NCBI GenBank assembly: GCA_012271135.1
Contig: JAAXGZ010000113.1
Coordinates: 1 to 59,428 of the forward strand
DNA length: 59,428 nt
From: Caldilineales bacterium
GTDB taxonomy: Bacteria; Chloroflexota; Anaerolineae; Caldilineales; Caldilineaceae
Direction of reading: 5' to 3'
Shown: piece after piece, positions 51,325 through 59,103 of the stretch
Layout: the number at the start of each line of letters is the position of its first letter
Numbering within the stretch: position 1 is the first letter of the stretch
Program-made: the position numbers and the translations under genes
The notes under the pieces: model-generated
What the model was told of the DNA's origin: nothing
Seen by the model: the letters and a program-made list of their open reading frames with translations, nothing else
The model's database searches: none

Positions 51325-51648
51325 ATGACTGCTCGATTGGACCTTCCCCTGCGCTACCGACACATGGTGGAGACCCTGTTGCGCGAGTATGTGCCCGACG
51401 CCGAGGTGTGGGCCTATGGCAGCCGCGTCAATGGCGAGAGCCACGCAGGCAGCGACTTGGATCTGGTGTTGCGCAGTCCAACGCCGGAATCCCTAGGCAC
51501 TGCGTTCACAGACCTCGTCGAGGCGTTCCGCGAATCGAACATTCCCATCCTTGTCCAAGTCTGCGACTGGGCAAGGATTCCCGAGAGTTTCCGCAATGAA
51601 ATTACTCGGGGCTACGTTGTGCTACAGAAAGGCCCGCCGGCTTCATGA
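51325..51648 (+). CDS. MNT-type minimal nucleotidyltransferase, orphan
   Basis: A 107-residue nucleotidyltransferase with the catalytic pattern GS...DLD (WAYGSRVNGESHAGSDLDLVL) and a C-terminal VCDWARIPESFRNEI segment. MNT proteins normally act as antitoxins that modify a HEPN ribonuclease toxin. Here the gene upstream is a divergent hydrolase and no HEPN gene follows, so it is an orphan. The start at 51325 is favoured by GAGG six bases upstream; an ATG at 51319 is alternative. Confidence 0.8.
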   Translation: MTARLDLPLRYRHMVETLLREYVPDAEVWAYGSRVNGESHAGSDLDLVLRSPTPESLGTAFTDLVEAFRESNIPILVQVCDWARIPESFRNEITRGYVVLQKGPPAS

Positions 51649-51849
51649 CATCGTCTCCCGATCGCACCAACGGCACCCGGTCAATCTTCAGCATCGGCTC
51701 GGCGCGTTCCGCAAGGGAAACAGCAGTACAACTGGCAGACCCTTGTGATATTGGCTGCCCGTCACTGCGACCTGAACTCGGTGGTGGCGGCGACTGGAAC
51801 CTGCTGATACGTCGAGAATGCCTTTGAGACAGCTGGACAAGAGGGGTTC

Positions 51850-51895
51850 CTGCTTCACTTTCGTTGATTTCGGCCTAGGGCTTCAGACGGAGATG
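51850..51895. mobile_element. One-ended relic of the MITE family
   Basis: TTCACTTTCGTTGA (51854-51867) is identical to part of the MITE end at 19437-19450. It is followed after a similar spacing by TTCAGACGGA, also found in the MITE. The outer bases of the end are degraded and no opposite end is found. The rest of 51649-51976 contains no gene. Confidence 0.4.
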
Positions 51896-51976
51896 GCGAT
51901 GGTCACTCTGTGCCGTATATCGTCAGCATAGTCGGTACCGCTGCTATATTCAACTTTCATGCGGGACGGGACTGCT

Positions 51977-52198
51977 ATGGAAGCCCAGAAGGTGAGACTG
52001 ACCTTGGACTTGAATCCTACCTTTCAGCGCCGGCTGAAGGCCATTGCCGCGCTCAGGGGTGTCAGCCTGCAGCGGTATTGCCAAACCGCCATTCACCGGA
52101 AACTGGCCAAGGACGAGGACGAGGCCTTTGAACATCTCTCGTATCACCCCATACCCTTTGTAGTTCGGGAACGTCAATTGCCTTCACGAATTTGTTAA
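51977..52198 (+). CDS. Small ribbon-helix-helix-like protein, possible orphan antitoxin
   Basis: About 73 residues from the ATG at 51977 (or 79 from 51959). The first 45, KVRLTLDLNPTFQRRLKAIA, ALRGVSLQRYCQTAIHRKLA, match the beta-strand plus two-helix pattern of RHH antitoxins. The C-terminus (HLSYHPIPFVVRERQ) looks atypical. The usual PIN toxin partner is absent; the next gene is convergent RloB. Confidence 0.5.
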   Translation: MEAQKVRLTLDLNPTFQRRLKAIAALRGVSLQRYCQTAIHRKLAKDEDEAFEHLSYHPIPFVVRERQLPSRIC

Positions 52199-52218
52199 GT
52201 TATCCGATAGAACCAAAG

Positions 52219-52863
52219 TCACCTTGGCTGCCCAAGCGACTGCAAATAGGTCACCAGTTCGTGTGCCTCGGTGGACGGATTTGGTTCTTCAGTCTGCGCT
52301 GCATCTCTTGCTGCCCTTTCCGCATGACGCTTGGCATCCTCCAGTGAGTTTCGCAGCGCTTGGAACAACCTTTCCAAATTCTTGGCATATTCCGGCCAAC
52401 GCTCTTTCAGTTCACGCAGGCATGCGTCTGCTGGGGAGTTGGAGCCCGAGCGTGCAAAGGGTACGCGGGTATAGTGAAAGTGCAACAGGAACCAGAATTC
52501 AAAGCAAGGCCAGGATCGAGCCAAATCGATTCCGTTGTTCCGAGCCATGGTGCTGGCTTGCTCAAACTCGTTGTGTTCATCACGATCAAACACGCAGAAA
52601 ACCTTGTCGTACACCGCACCCATACGATGCTCGCTACGCCGGAGCCTTTGCGCCTCCTTTACCACCTGCATAGGAGTCTGACCCAGTCCAACCACTTTCA
52701 CAACACCGTCACCCAATCTGTATTGGACCGCAAGATCATGAAAATAGTTTCTCTCGGTTTTGCTACCTTCACAGACAATCAGGACTCGAACACGCCTGTC
52801 GCGGAAGGACCTTCTCCGCCTTGTGTTTTGCCGAGACTTGGCCCTATGCGGAGTTTTGGGCAT
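52219..52863 (-). CDS. rloB: RloB-like protein (AbiLii family), Toprim-type nuclease
   Basis: A 214-residue RloB. A basic N-terminal tail (RQNTRRRRSFRDRR) precedes a Toprim-like core with VLIVCEGSKTERNYF (Glu32) and VFCVFDRDEHNEF (Asp93, Asp95), the acidic residues expected to bind Mg2+. It ends with a charged helical region. It starts 3 bases after the RloA-like ATPase stop and is surely co-expressed. In Lactococcus the equivalent AbiLi/AbiLii pair gives abortive infection. Function here is inferred from that pairing. Confidence 0.85.
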   Translation of the reverse strand: MPKTPHRAKSRQNTRRRRSFRDRRVRVLIVCEGSKTERNYFHDLAVQYRLGDGVVKVVGLGQTPMQVVKEAQRLRRSEHRMGAVYDKVFCVFDRDEHNEFEQASTMARNNGIDLARSWPCFEFWFLLHFHYTRVPFARSGSNSPADACLRELKERWPEYAKNLERLFQALRNSLEDAKRHAERAARDAAQTEEPNPSTEAHELVTYLQSLGQPR

Positions 52864-52866
52864 GAA

Positions 52867-54105
52867 TCAGGACTCTGGATCGAAAGGGATCGAGCGGATG
52901 AAGGGAACGGCTCCGTAGCGGCCAGCGAGATAGGCGCGTTCCAGATTTTCTACTCCCTTTCGGGGCCGAAAGTCGCTCAAGGGGTATAAATGTGTAGCCA
53001 GCTGTTCATCCCGTTCACAGAACCAGATTTGATCGCGCCGAAAGAGTTCTTGGCTCAGAATGCTAGTATCGTGGGTGGAAAATACCATCTGAGCATTGCC
53101 AGTGTTGAATCTTGGATCATGAAACTGATTCAATATAAATCTTACCAAAGCAGGGTGCAGGCTGTTGCTGAGTTCATCTATTACAATGACAAAGCCCTCC
53201 TGCAATGACTGAAGCAAAGGCACCGAAAGTTTGAATAGTTTCTGTGTACCTGCAGACTCATCGAAGATTTCGAGATCTACCACTCCTAAGTCAGTGGTAT
53301 GGCGCAGGACAATTTTGACCAGGGGGCCAGCATCTGTTATGATTTTCTTCAGATCTTCAGGCATGTCGGTGGGAAGATCTTCAGGGTTGATTTCGCGCTC
53401 GATAATTTGAAAGTCTGCAATGGCCATATCGGCTGCTTGCAAAAACCCAATGATCTCACTCCTGTGCTGATCCAAAGCATCTATGGGAATTTCTGAGAAT
53501 CCAGATCCCACCACCCGCAATGTATGCCTGAACCAGTCAAACAACGGTTTCAACTGCTGACTGTTTAGTGAAGCGGCTGTGGACAGGAATAAGGCATTGG
53601 GACGGGTAGCGCGTAGCCAGACACCCCTGTCGCCTCCCAACCGGTCATTCAATTTCCATTCCTGACCGTCTCGTTCCATCCATCGTTGAACTCTGCCCCG
53701 CGGCCAGGCGAAGAGCCACTCCTGGCATACGCGCTCGGAATTGGCCGTGAAACCGTACTGATACCGAACTCCGTCCACGACGCAGAGGACTTCGAAGGTC
53801 GTATCCCCTTGGGCTTTTTCCGGATCGAATTTGAAGGGCTTGATCGGAAGGGGATCTCCGGGTTGGCTGGGCATGGTCACGATCCTCTGCATGGTGCCCA
53901 GAGCATCAATGAGATTGGTTTTGCCAGCTGCATTGGCACCGTAGATCACAGCCGTGCGTACGAGAGGATTGGACGGAACTCTCCCATTTGCTCTTGGTGC
54001 CAACAAGTGGGAACTCTCGTGTTCCTTGCCAGCGCCAGCGACCATGCTCAGGCGAGCCTCGTCTCTGATGGACTTGAAGTTGGATACCCCAAACTCGATC
54101 AACAT
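52867..54105 (-). CDS. rloA: RloA-like AAA/ABC-type ATPase (AbiLi family)
   Basis: A 412-residue ATPase of the AAA_15/RloA type. Walker A is YGANAAGKTNL (G56-T63), preceded by the N-terminal FGVSNFKSIRDEARLSM typical of OLD/RecF-like ATPases. Walker B is VIVIDELSNSLHP, and the H-loop region is QMVFSTHDTSIL. The start at 54105 has a GGGG-rich site; a TTG at 54138 would extend it by 11 residues. It forms an operon with rloB and appears intact. It probably senses infection and activates the RloB nuclease (inference from AbiL and other ATPase/Toprim pairs). Confidence 0.88.
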   Translation of the reverse strand: MLIEFGVSNFKSIRDEARLSMVAGAGKEHESSHLLAPRANGRVPSNPLVRTAVIYGANAAGKTNLIDALGTMQRIVTMPSQPGDPLPIKPFKFDPEKAQGDTTFEVLCVVDGVRYQYGFTANSERVCQEWLFAWPRGRVQRWMERDGQEWKLNDRLGGDRGVWLRATRPNALFLSTAASLNSQQLKPLFDWFRHTLRVVGSGFSEIPIDALDQHRSEIIGFLQAADMAIADFQIIEREINPEDLPTDMPEDLKKIITDAGPLVKIVLRHTTDLGVVDLEIFDESAGTQKLFKLSVPLLQSLQEGFVIVIDELSNSLHPALVRFILNQFHDPRFNTGNAQMVFSTHDTSILSQELFRRDQIWFCERDEQLATHLYPLSDFRPRKGVENLERAYLAGRYGAVPFIRSIPFDPES

Positions 54106-54349
54106 CAGATTCCCCACTTTATCAGCGGGTTTTGTCAATGTTTGCCGATTTTAGCACTTAGCTCTGCCGACAGAGGAAGCAACATGAAGCAACCGCTTCT
54201 TGGCCACACCGTGTCGAGTGTCAAGCCTTGACTATGGGAATCGGGTCCTGTTGCCAAGGTACCCTAGTCTCACAGTGCCGGGCCCCGATCATGTCAACAC
54301 GAAATGTCTGCTCCCGAGGAAACAGGCTACCACGGCGAACAACCACTCT

Positions 54350-55219
54350 CTACGAATTTGTCCCTTCTTCGCCCAGCAGATTCGGAACCCTCGGCATCGG
54401 GTTGTGAGGCATCACGATGGCACGCCGCCGGGGAGTTAGGCGAGCCAACAGCTCCGGGCTCACCTGATAGGGATGCCGGAACATCCCCCAGGACGGTCCG
54501 TACCGGTAGACGGCAATCCGCCGGTTGCCAGGCGTGGTTCGGCGCGCCGAACCGTGGCTCAGCGCATCCACGAACAGCAGCACATCCCCCGCCTCCATCT
54601 GCAATTCGACGGCACCCTCCACCTCGTCCACTGAATTCGCCGAGTCGGCGGTGAGCTTGTGCTGCTCGAACCGGGGATGCTGGAAGTGGGCCTTGTGGCT
54701 GCCCGGTATGACCATCGTGGCGCCGTCGCCGGGCCCGATGTCGTTGAAGGCCATCAGGATGTTGATTTGGCCGCAGTGAAACTCGCCTTGGTAGAACCGG
54801 AACTGGGTTCGCTTGGTGCCCGTATGGCCGCCCGAGTGCAGGCCAATGGCTTCGCCCGGGCCACGCAGATTGGCAAAGCACTCGTCGATGAACAGTTCGC
54901 CGTGGTTGTAGTCGAAGGAGTCGGCGCCGCCCACGAAATGGCACACCTTCTCAATCCAGGCCGGATGGTCGATCAGCTTCTCGAAGGGTTCGCCGGCCTC
55001 GTAAATCTGCTGCAGGTTGAGCCCGTCCGTGGGACTGAACTGATGGGCGTGGACGTATCCGTACCACTCACCGATCTTCATCGGCGGAATCGAGTCGAGG
55101 CAGGCATTGATCTCCTTCAGATCCTCCTTGGAGATCGCGTTCTTGATGTGTAGGTATCCCCTCAGATCGAACAGGTAAATTTCCAGTTCTGTCGGTGTGC
55201 CGGGTTTTTGCTCTGACAT
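54350..55219 (-). CDS. PhyH-family dioxygenase-like protein with HxG in place of HxD
   Basis: A 289-residue protein of the phytanoyl-CoA dioxygenase fold. The beta-helix motifs are clear: GEAIGLHSGGHTG, INILMAFNDIGPGDGATMVIPGSH (quoted motif MVIPGSHKAH) and ALSHGSARRTTPGNRRIAVYRY. The distal His is 222, with Arg for 2-oxoglutarate about ten residues later. At the facial-triad position His128 is followed by Ser-Gly, so the usual Asp is Gly130. A missing carboxylate leaves an open iron site, as in Fe/2OG halogenases, or another residue may replace it. It is followed by the methyltransferase 55304-56062 in the same direction. Confidence 0.82.
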   Translation of the reverse strand: MSEQKPGTPTELEIYLFDLRGYLHIKNAISKEDLKEINACLDSIPPMKIGEWYGYVHAHQFSPTDGLNLQQIYEAGEPFEKLIDHPAWIEKVCHFVGGADSFDYNHGELFIDECFANLRGPGEAIGLHSGGHTGTKRTQFRFYQGEFHCGQINILMAFNDIGPGDGATMVIPGSHKAHFQHPRFEQHKLTADSANSVDEVEGAVELQMEAGDVLLFVDALSHGSARRTTPGNRRIAVYRYGPSWGMFRHPYQVSPELLARLTPRRRAIVMPHNPMPRVPNLLGEEGTNS

Positions 55220-55303
55220 CTGTAGTGCTCCTTGTGCGGCGGGCGAAAGTATCGGTATTGGGACTTGTGTACTTGGCTGGACAAACTGGCCGGGCCGGAG
55301 ATC

Positions 55304-56062
55304 CTATGCGCGAGCCTCGGCCCAGTAGAACCCTTCATGCAGGCCGAAGGTGAGTTCCCCATCCACCGTGCGTGGCTGCAGCAGGCCTCGGGCCTCCGTG
55401 GTGGCCGCCATCAGCAACGACTTCAGGAAACCCTGCATGCGCTCATCGTGGCGGGAGGCCCAAGCCCCAAACTTCATGCGCTTGCCCAGAATCTCCCGAT
55501 GCCGAAGTTCGAACCCGGCCGCGTTCAATGCCTCCCGCCACTGGCGGTCACTGAGGCAGGCTGCATGGCTCGGATCCCGCAACTTCTCAAAGGCATTGAC
55601 ATAGTCGCCTCCGGATCCGTCCGGCACGAGATTGTCGATCACCACCAGTGAACCGCCCGGCCTGAGCACGGCCCGTGACCGCTCCAGGAACGCGGGAATG
55701 CTGTCGAAGTGATGGGGAGCGATGCGGCAGGTCACCAAGTCGAACTGGCTGTCGTTGAAGGGCAGTTCCTCCGCCCGCGCCAGTTCAAAGTCCACGTTGG
55801 AGATGCCCCGCTCGGCTCCCAGTTGGCGCGCCTCCGCCAGCATCTCGGGAGTCAGATCCGTGGCGAGCACTCGCCTGACATGGGGGGCCAGGGCAAAGGC
55901 CGTATGGCCCGCGCCGGTAGCCACGTCCAAGCCTTCCCACTCCGGCCGGAGGGGCAGGACCTCGACCAGCCGGACCAGGCTGGCTCCCTTGGCATGGGTC
56001 TCGTGGGTGACGTAGAAGGCGGCATTGGCCCCGAACTGGGCCTGTACGGATGAATCGGACAA
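55304..56062 (-). CDS. Class I SAM-dependent methyltransferase
   Basis: A 252-residue UbiE-like methyltransferase. Motif I is GLDVATGAGHTAFALA, then VLATDLTPEML (acidic), FDLVTCRIAPHHFDS and VLRPGGSLVVIDNL. It resembles the methyltransferase at 18389-19174 (shared plan and DPSHA segment), so the two are probably paralogues. The gene sits on the minus strand upstream of the PhyH-like gene and downstream of a Gfo/Idh gene. The substrate is unknown. Confidence 0.87.
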   Translation of the reverse strand: MSDSSVQAQFGANAAFYVTHETHAKGASLVRLVEVLPLRPEWEGLDVATGAGHTAFALAPHVRRVLATDLTPEMLAEARQLGAERGISNVDFELARAEELPFNDSQFDLVTCRIAPHHFDSIPAFLERSRAVLRPGGSLVVIDNLVPDGSGGDYVNAFEKLRDPSHAACLSDRQWREALNAAGFELRHREILGKRMKFGAWASRHDERMQGFLKSLLMAATTEARGLLQPRTVDGELTFGLHEGFYWAEARA

Positions 56063-56115
56063 GGGAACGTACGCCTCGTTTGTATTGGGAATCGAAATTG
56101 CAACCAGGCTGTCCG

Positions 56116-57354
56116 CTACCTGTGCAGTGAGTTCCAGAACCGTTCCGCCCGTTCCAGGTCGGCGCGGTCTATCTCGACTTCCCCGCGGATCGAGGACGGC
56201 AGGCGTTCGGCGTCCGGTGTGTCGGGACCGGCCCGCAGATGGTCATCGCGGAATTGACCCCGCGCTCCCGGATCCCGGAAGTCCGGCACGGCCACCGACT
56301 GCCCGTCCACCAGGGCACTGCGCCAGGCCAGCAAGCCCACGCTGCTCATGGCCACGCTGCGGTAGACATCGAGAAACGGCGGTCGTCCCGACCGCACGGC
56401 CTCCACGAAATGATGGACCACCCAGAAGTCCGCCCCACTGTGGCCGAACCCCGCGGCAGTCGCGCCGTGGTCGGGCCATTCGGGCACGAAGCTGCGTTCG
56501 GTCGGCTGGCCGGGTGGACAGTTCCACGGATCATGCCAGACCCGAACCTGGCCGGGTCCGAAGTAGCCGGGACCGCGCACATTCTCCATGGCGCCGCCGG
56601 TGCCGTGCAACCGATACCAGTTGCTGTGGCCCGGAATGCGGATGCCGAACAGCCGGAACACCGCGTCGTTGTCCATGCGGCACAGAAGCACCGAACCCGG
56701 ATCGTTGACCCGCACCTCCTGCGGCCCCAGTTCGGGAGCCGGAATGGACAGCGCATTGACCGCCACCGGCCAAGTGTCGGTAATCGCCATCAGCGGCCCC
56801 AGGGCATGGGTACAGTAGTAGGTTGACGGCAGCCAGTTGCGCCAGTGGCCGCGTGCCGGAGCCAACCGCAGCATCGTTTCCGGCGGCATCGGATGGTTGT
56901 ACTCGGCTTCGGCATAGAGGACGCGGCCGATCTCCCCCGATGCGTACAGTTCGGTCATGGCCTGGTTGAAGTCCGTGTAGGCGGAGTTCTCCCCCATCAT
57001 GTAGATGCGCCCGGTTTCCTCCACCGCCTCGCACAGTGCCACCCCCTCCGCCATGGTGGCGTTGGCCGTGATCTCGCTCAGGACATGAAAGCCGGCCCTC
57101 AGGGCTCTGATGGCCAAGGGGGCGTGGGCGTCGAAGTAGGTGGCGATGACTACGGCGTCCATGTCCTGCGCCAGGAGTTCGGCCTCGTTCGTCAGGTGCA
57201 GAACTCCTTCGGGCAGGTCCAGGTTCGCTAGGCGGCGTTCGCTTGCATCGCAGACCGCCACCAGTTCAAGCCCCATGTCGAGGCGGGCGGCGCGGAGATA
57301 GGCGGCCCCGCGTCCGGCACCCACCACACCGATGCGAACCGCTTGCTTGGTCAT
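56116..57354 (-). CDS. Gfo/Idh/MocA-family oxidoreductase lacking the EKP lysine
   Basis: A 412-residue oxidoreductase. The Rossmann motif is IGVVGAGRGAAYL near the N-terminus (start at 57354). Where most members have EKP with the catalytic Lys, this protein reads SEITANATMAEG, so Lys is absent. A subgroup of the family shows this. The C-terminal domain contains YYCTHALGPLMAITD. The gene lies 36 bases... downstream of the GT39-like gene on the same strand and may share its transcript. The substrate is unknown. Confidence 0.85.
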   Translation of the reverse strand: MTKQAVRIGVVGAGRGAAYLRAARLDMGLELVAVCDASERRLANLDLPEGVLHLTNEAELLAQDMDAVVIATYFDAHAPLAIRALRAGFHVLSEITANATMAEGVALCEAVEETGRIYMMGENSAYTDFNQAMTELYASGEIGRVLYAEAEYNHPMPPETMLRLAPARGHWRNWLPSTYYCTHALGPLMAITDTWPVAVNALSIPAPELGPQEVRVNDPGSVLLCRMDNDAVFRLFGIRIPGHSNWYRLHGTGGAMENVRGPGYFGPGQVRVWHDPWNCPPGQPTERSFVPEWPDHGATAAGFGHSGADFWVVHHFVEAVRSGRPPFLDVYRSVAMSSVGLLAWRSALVDGQSVAVPDFRDPGARGQFRDDHLRAGPDTPDAERLPSSIRGEVEIDRADLERAERFWNSLHR

Positions 57355-57389
57355 GTGTCGTTTCCGCGCTGTCTGGCGCCCACTTCGAG

Positions 57390-59000
57390 TCAACCGTCCC
57401 TGAAAACATACTCGATGACGCGGATCGCCTCGAACTCCCAGTCCGCTGCCACCCGGTACCTATTCTCCAAGGCGCGGATTACCAGTCTCTCGGGATCGGT
57501 GTACCAATCGTGCGAATAGACAAGGAACAAGCGCTCCCGGCCAATGAGCCGCTCATGCATGTACGGCAGGTGGGCACGGGTCATCTTGGGTTCCGCCACA
57601 TCGCCGGAGAACACCGGTTCGGGCAGGGGCATCTGCTCGATTGCAGGTGCTTCCGCTACGGTGGCGTAGTGGTAGGCAAAAGGTAGTTGGCCCCAGTTTG
57701 CGTGGAACAGGACCACTTCACCTTCCCCGGCCCGGGTGGCAACAAGGACTGCCGCATCCCGCCAACCTTCCCGTTCGCCATCCCGGTAGTAGCCGGCCAG
57801 AGCAGCCACCTGCCCCATGCACAGGAGCAGGATCGCTGCAATTTGCAGTGGAGCCTTCAACCTGTGCGCTAGGCGTTGCCACATGTTGCCCGGATCGGGT
57901 CGGGTGCCGGCACCGGTTTTGAGTCCGCAGATCCCCACGGCCGCGGCCATGAGCAGCGGCAGATGGATCCAGTTCAGGGAGCGGATGTGCCAAATGGGCT
58001 TTACGATCTCCGCAGCCGAAGCCATCAGGGGCGGTACCAGGAAGAGGCCCAGCAGCAGAAACCCGGTCACCGGCGACCGGCGCAGGTGCCAGACGCCGAG
58101 ACCGGCCAAGCCGAGGAGAAGGCCGAATCCCACAAGCTGCAGCACGGGCGCATCCAGCCAGTTGAACCCTGTCAGCCGCAGATAGGTCCAGGCCACGGTC
58201 TCCACAGTCAGGGGCTGAACCCAGAATTCCCCGACAATACGGGCCGTCTGGGTCCAAAACGCCGGAGCCCAGGGCAGCCACATCAGGAACGCCAGACCCA
58301 GGGCGGTGACCCAGTTGAACGTGAACCCCCTGGCGTTGAGGGCAGGATATTGCGGAAACTTATGGCCGCGGCGCGCCATCCAGCGCCAGGCCAGCACCGG
58401 GAGCGTGAGAGCCACGGCAAGAAACGGACCACCGGTGTTGTGGGTATAGGACGCGCCGGCGAGGCACACGGCGAAGCCAAGCCAGAACCCGCGCGCGGAG
58501 TCCATGGCCTCCCGTCGCAACAGGTTCACCATGCAGACCAGGGCGCCGCATACCCAGAGCGTGAGCAGGGCGTACATGCGGGCCTCCTGCCCAATTTCCA
58601 CCTGCATGGGCGCCAGGGCCAGCAGCAGGGCCGCCACAAACGCGGTGCGGCGGCGGCTGAGCTGCATAACCGCAATGTAGTAGACCGGCACGGTCAGGGT
58701 TCCCGCCAGCACGGACGGCATGCGCAGAGCCGTCAGGGATGTCCCCAGGAAGGTCGTCCAGATGTCCAGAACCTGGTAGTAGAGGGGCGGATGCATGTCC
58801 CACCGCCTCAGGAACAGCCACAGGTCGGCCGGTGAATTGCGGGCCGTGATCTTCAGACTGATCGCTTCGTCCAGCCACAGGGAGTGCCCCCCCAGCAAAA
58901 CCAGGCGGGTCAGCAGCGCGACCGCGGTCACGATCAGGACCTGAACCAACACCTGGGTCACCTGCTGGACATAGTGTCGGCTGTAGGCTGGGCCTTGCAT
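57390..59000 (-). CDS. GT39-like polytopic membrane glycosyltransferase
   Basis: A 536-residue membrane protein with about eleven hydrophobic segments. The first periplasmic loop has the GT39/ArnT-type acidic motif SLWLDEAISLK and, further on, MHPPLYYQVLDIW, characteristic of lipid-phosphate-sugar-dependent transferases. Tyr/Arg-rich EIGQEARMYALL follows. The C-terminal soluble part (about 450-536) contains VLFHANWGQLPFAYHY. The start at 59000 has GGAGAGG only a few bases upstream, and this ribosome site lies in the 8 bases next to the IS end at 59009. The natural promoter must therefore lie on the other side of the insertion. Confidence 0.85.
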   Translation of the reverse strand: MQGPAYSRHYVQQVTQVLVQVLIVTAVALLTRLVLLGGHSLWLDEAISLKITARNSPADLWLFLRRWDMHPPLYYQVLDIWTTFLGTSLTALRMPSVLAGTLTVPVYYIAVMQLSRRRTAFVAALLLALAPMQVEIGQEARMYALLTLWVCGALVCMVNLLRREAMDSARGFWLGFAVCLAGASYTHNTGGPFLAVALTLPVLAWRWMARRGHKFPQYPALNARGFTFNWVTALGLAFLMWLPWAPAFWTQTARIVGEFWVQPLTVETVAWTYLRLTGFNWLDAPVLQLVGFGLLLGLAGLGVWHLRRSPVTGFLLLGLFLVPPLMASAAEIVKPIWHIRSLNWIHLPLLMAAAVGICGLKTGAGTRPDPGNMWQRLAHRLKAPLQIAAILLLCMGQVAALAGYYRDGEREGWRDAAVLVATRAGEGEVVLFHANWGQLPFAYHYATVAEAPAIEQMPLPEPVFSGDVAEPKMTRAHLPYMHERLIGRERLFLVYSHDWYTDPERLVIRALENRYRVAADWEFEAIRVIEYVFRDG

Positions 59001-59051
59001 GCCTCTCCGGCGCTGTTTCAATCTCGTTGATATGGTGGCGGTCGCACAAAC

Positions 59052-59103
59052 GGCGAGGGTTCCTACAATGGTGTTGTCATGACAACCAAAGAGGACCCTC
59101 GCC
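59052..59103 (+). other. Foldback structure over the transposase ribosome site
   Basis: GGCGAGGGTTCCT (59052-59064) pairs with AGGACCCTCGCC (59092-59103) with one bulged base. Inside lies a perfect 14-base palindrome GTTGTCATGACAAC (59073-59086). The outer stem includes the ribosome site AAGAGGA and reaches the GTG start, so it should block translation in transcripts that enter from outside. Confidence 0.6.
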
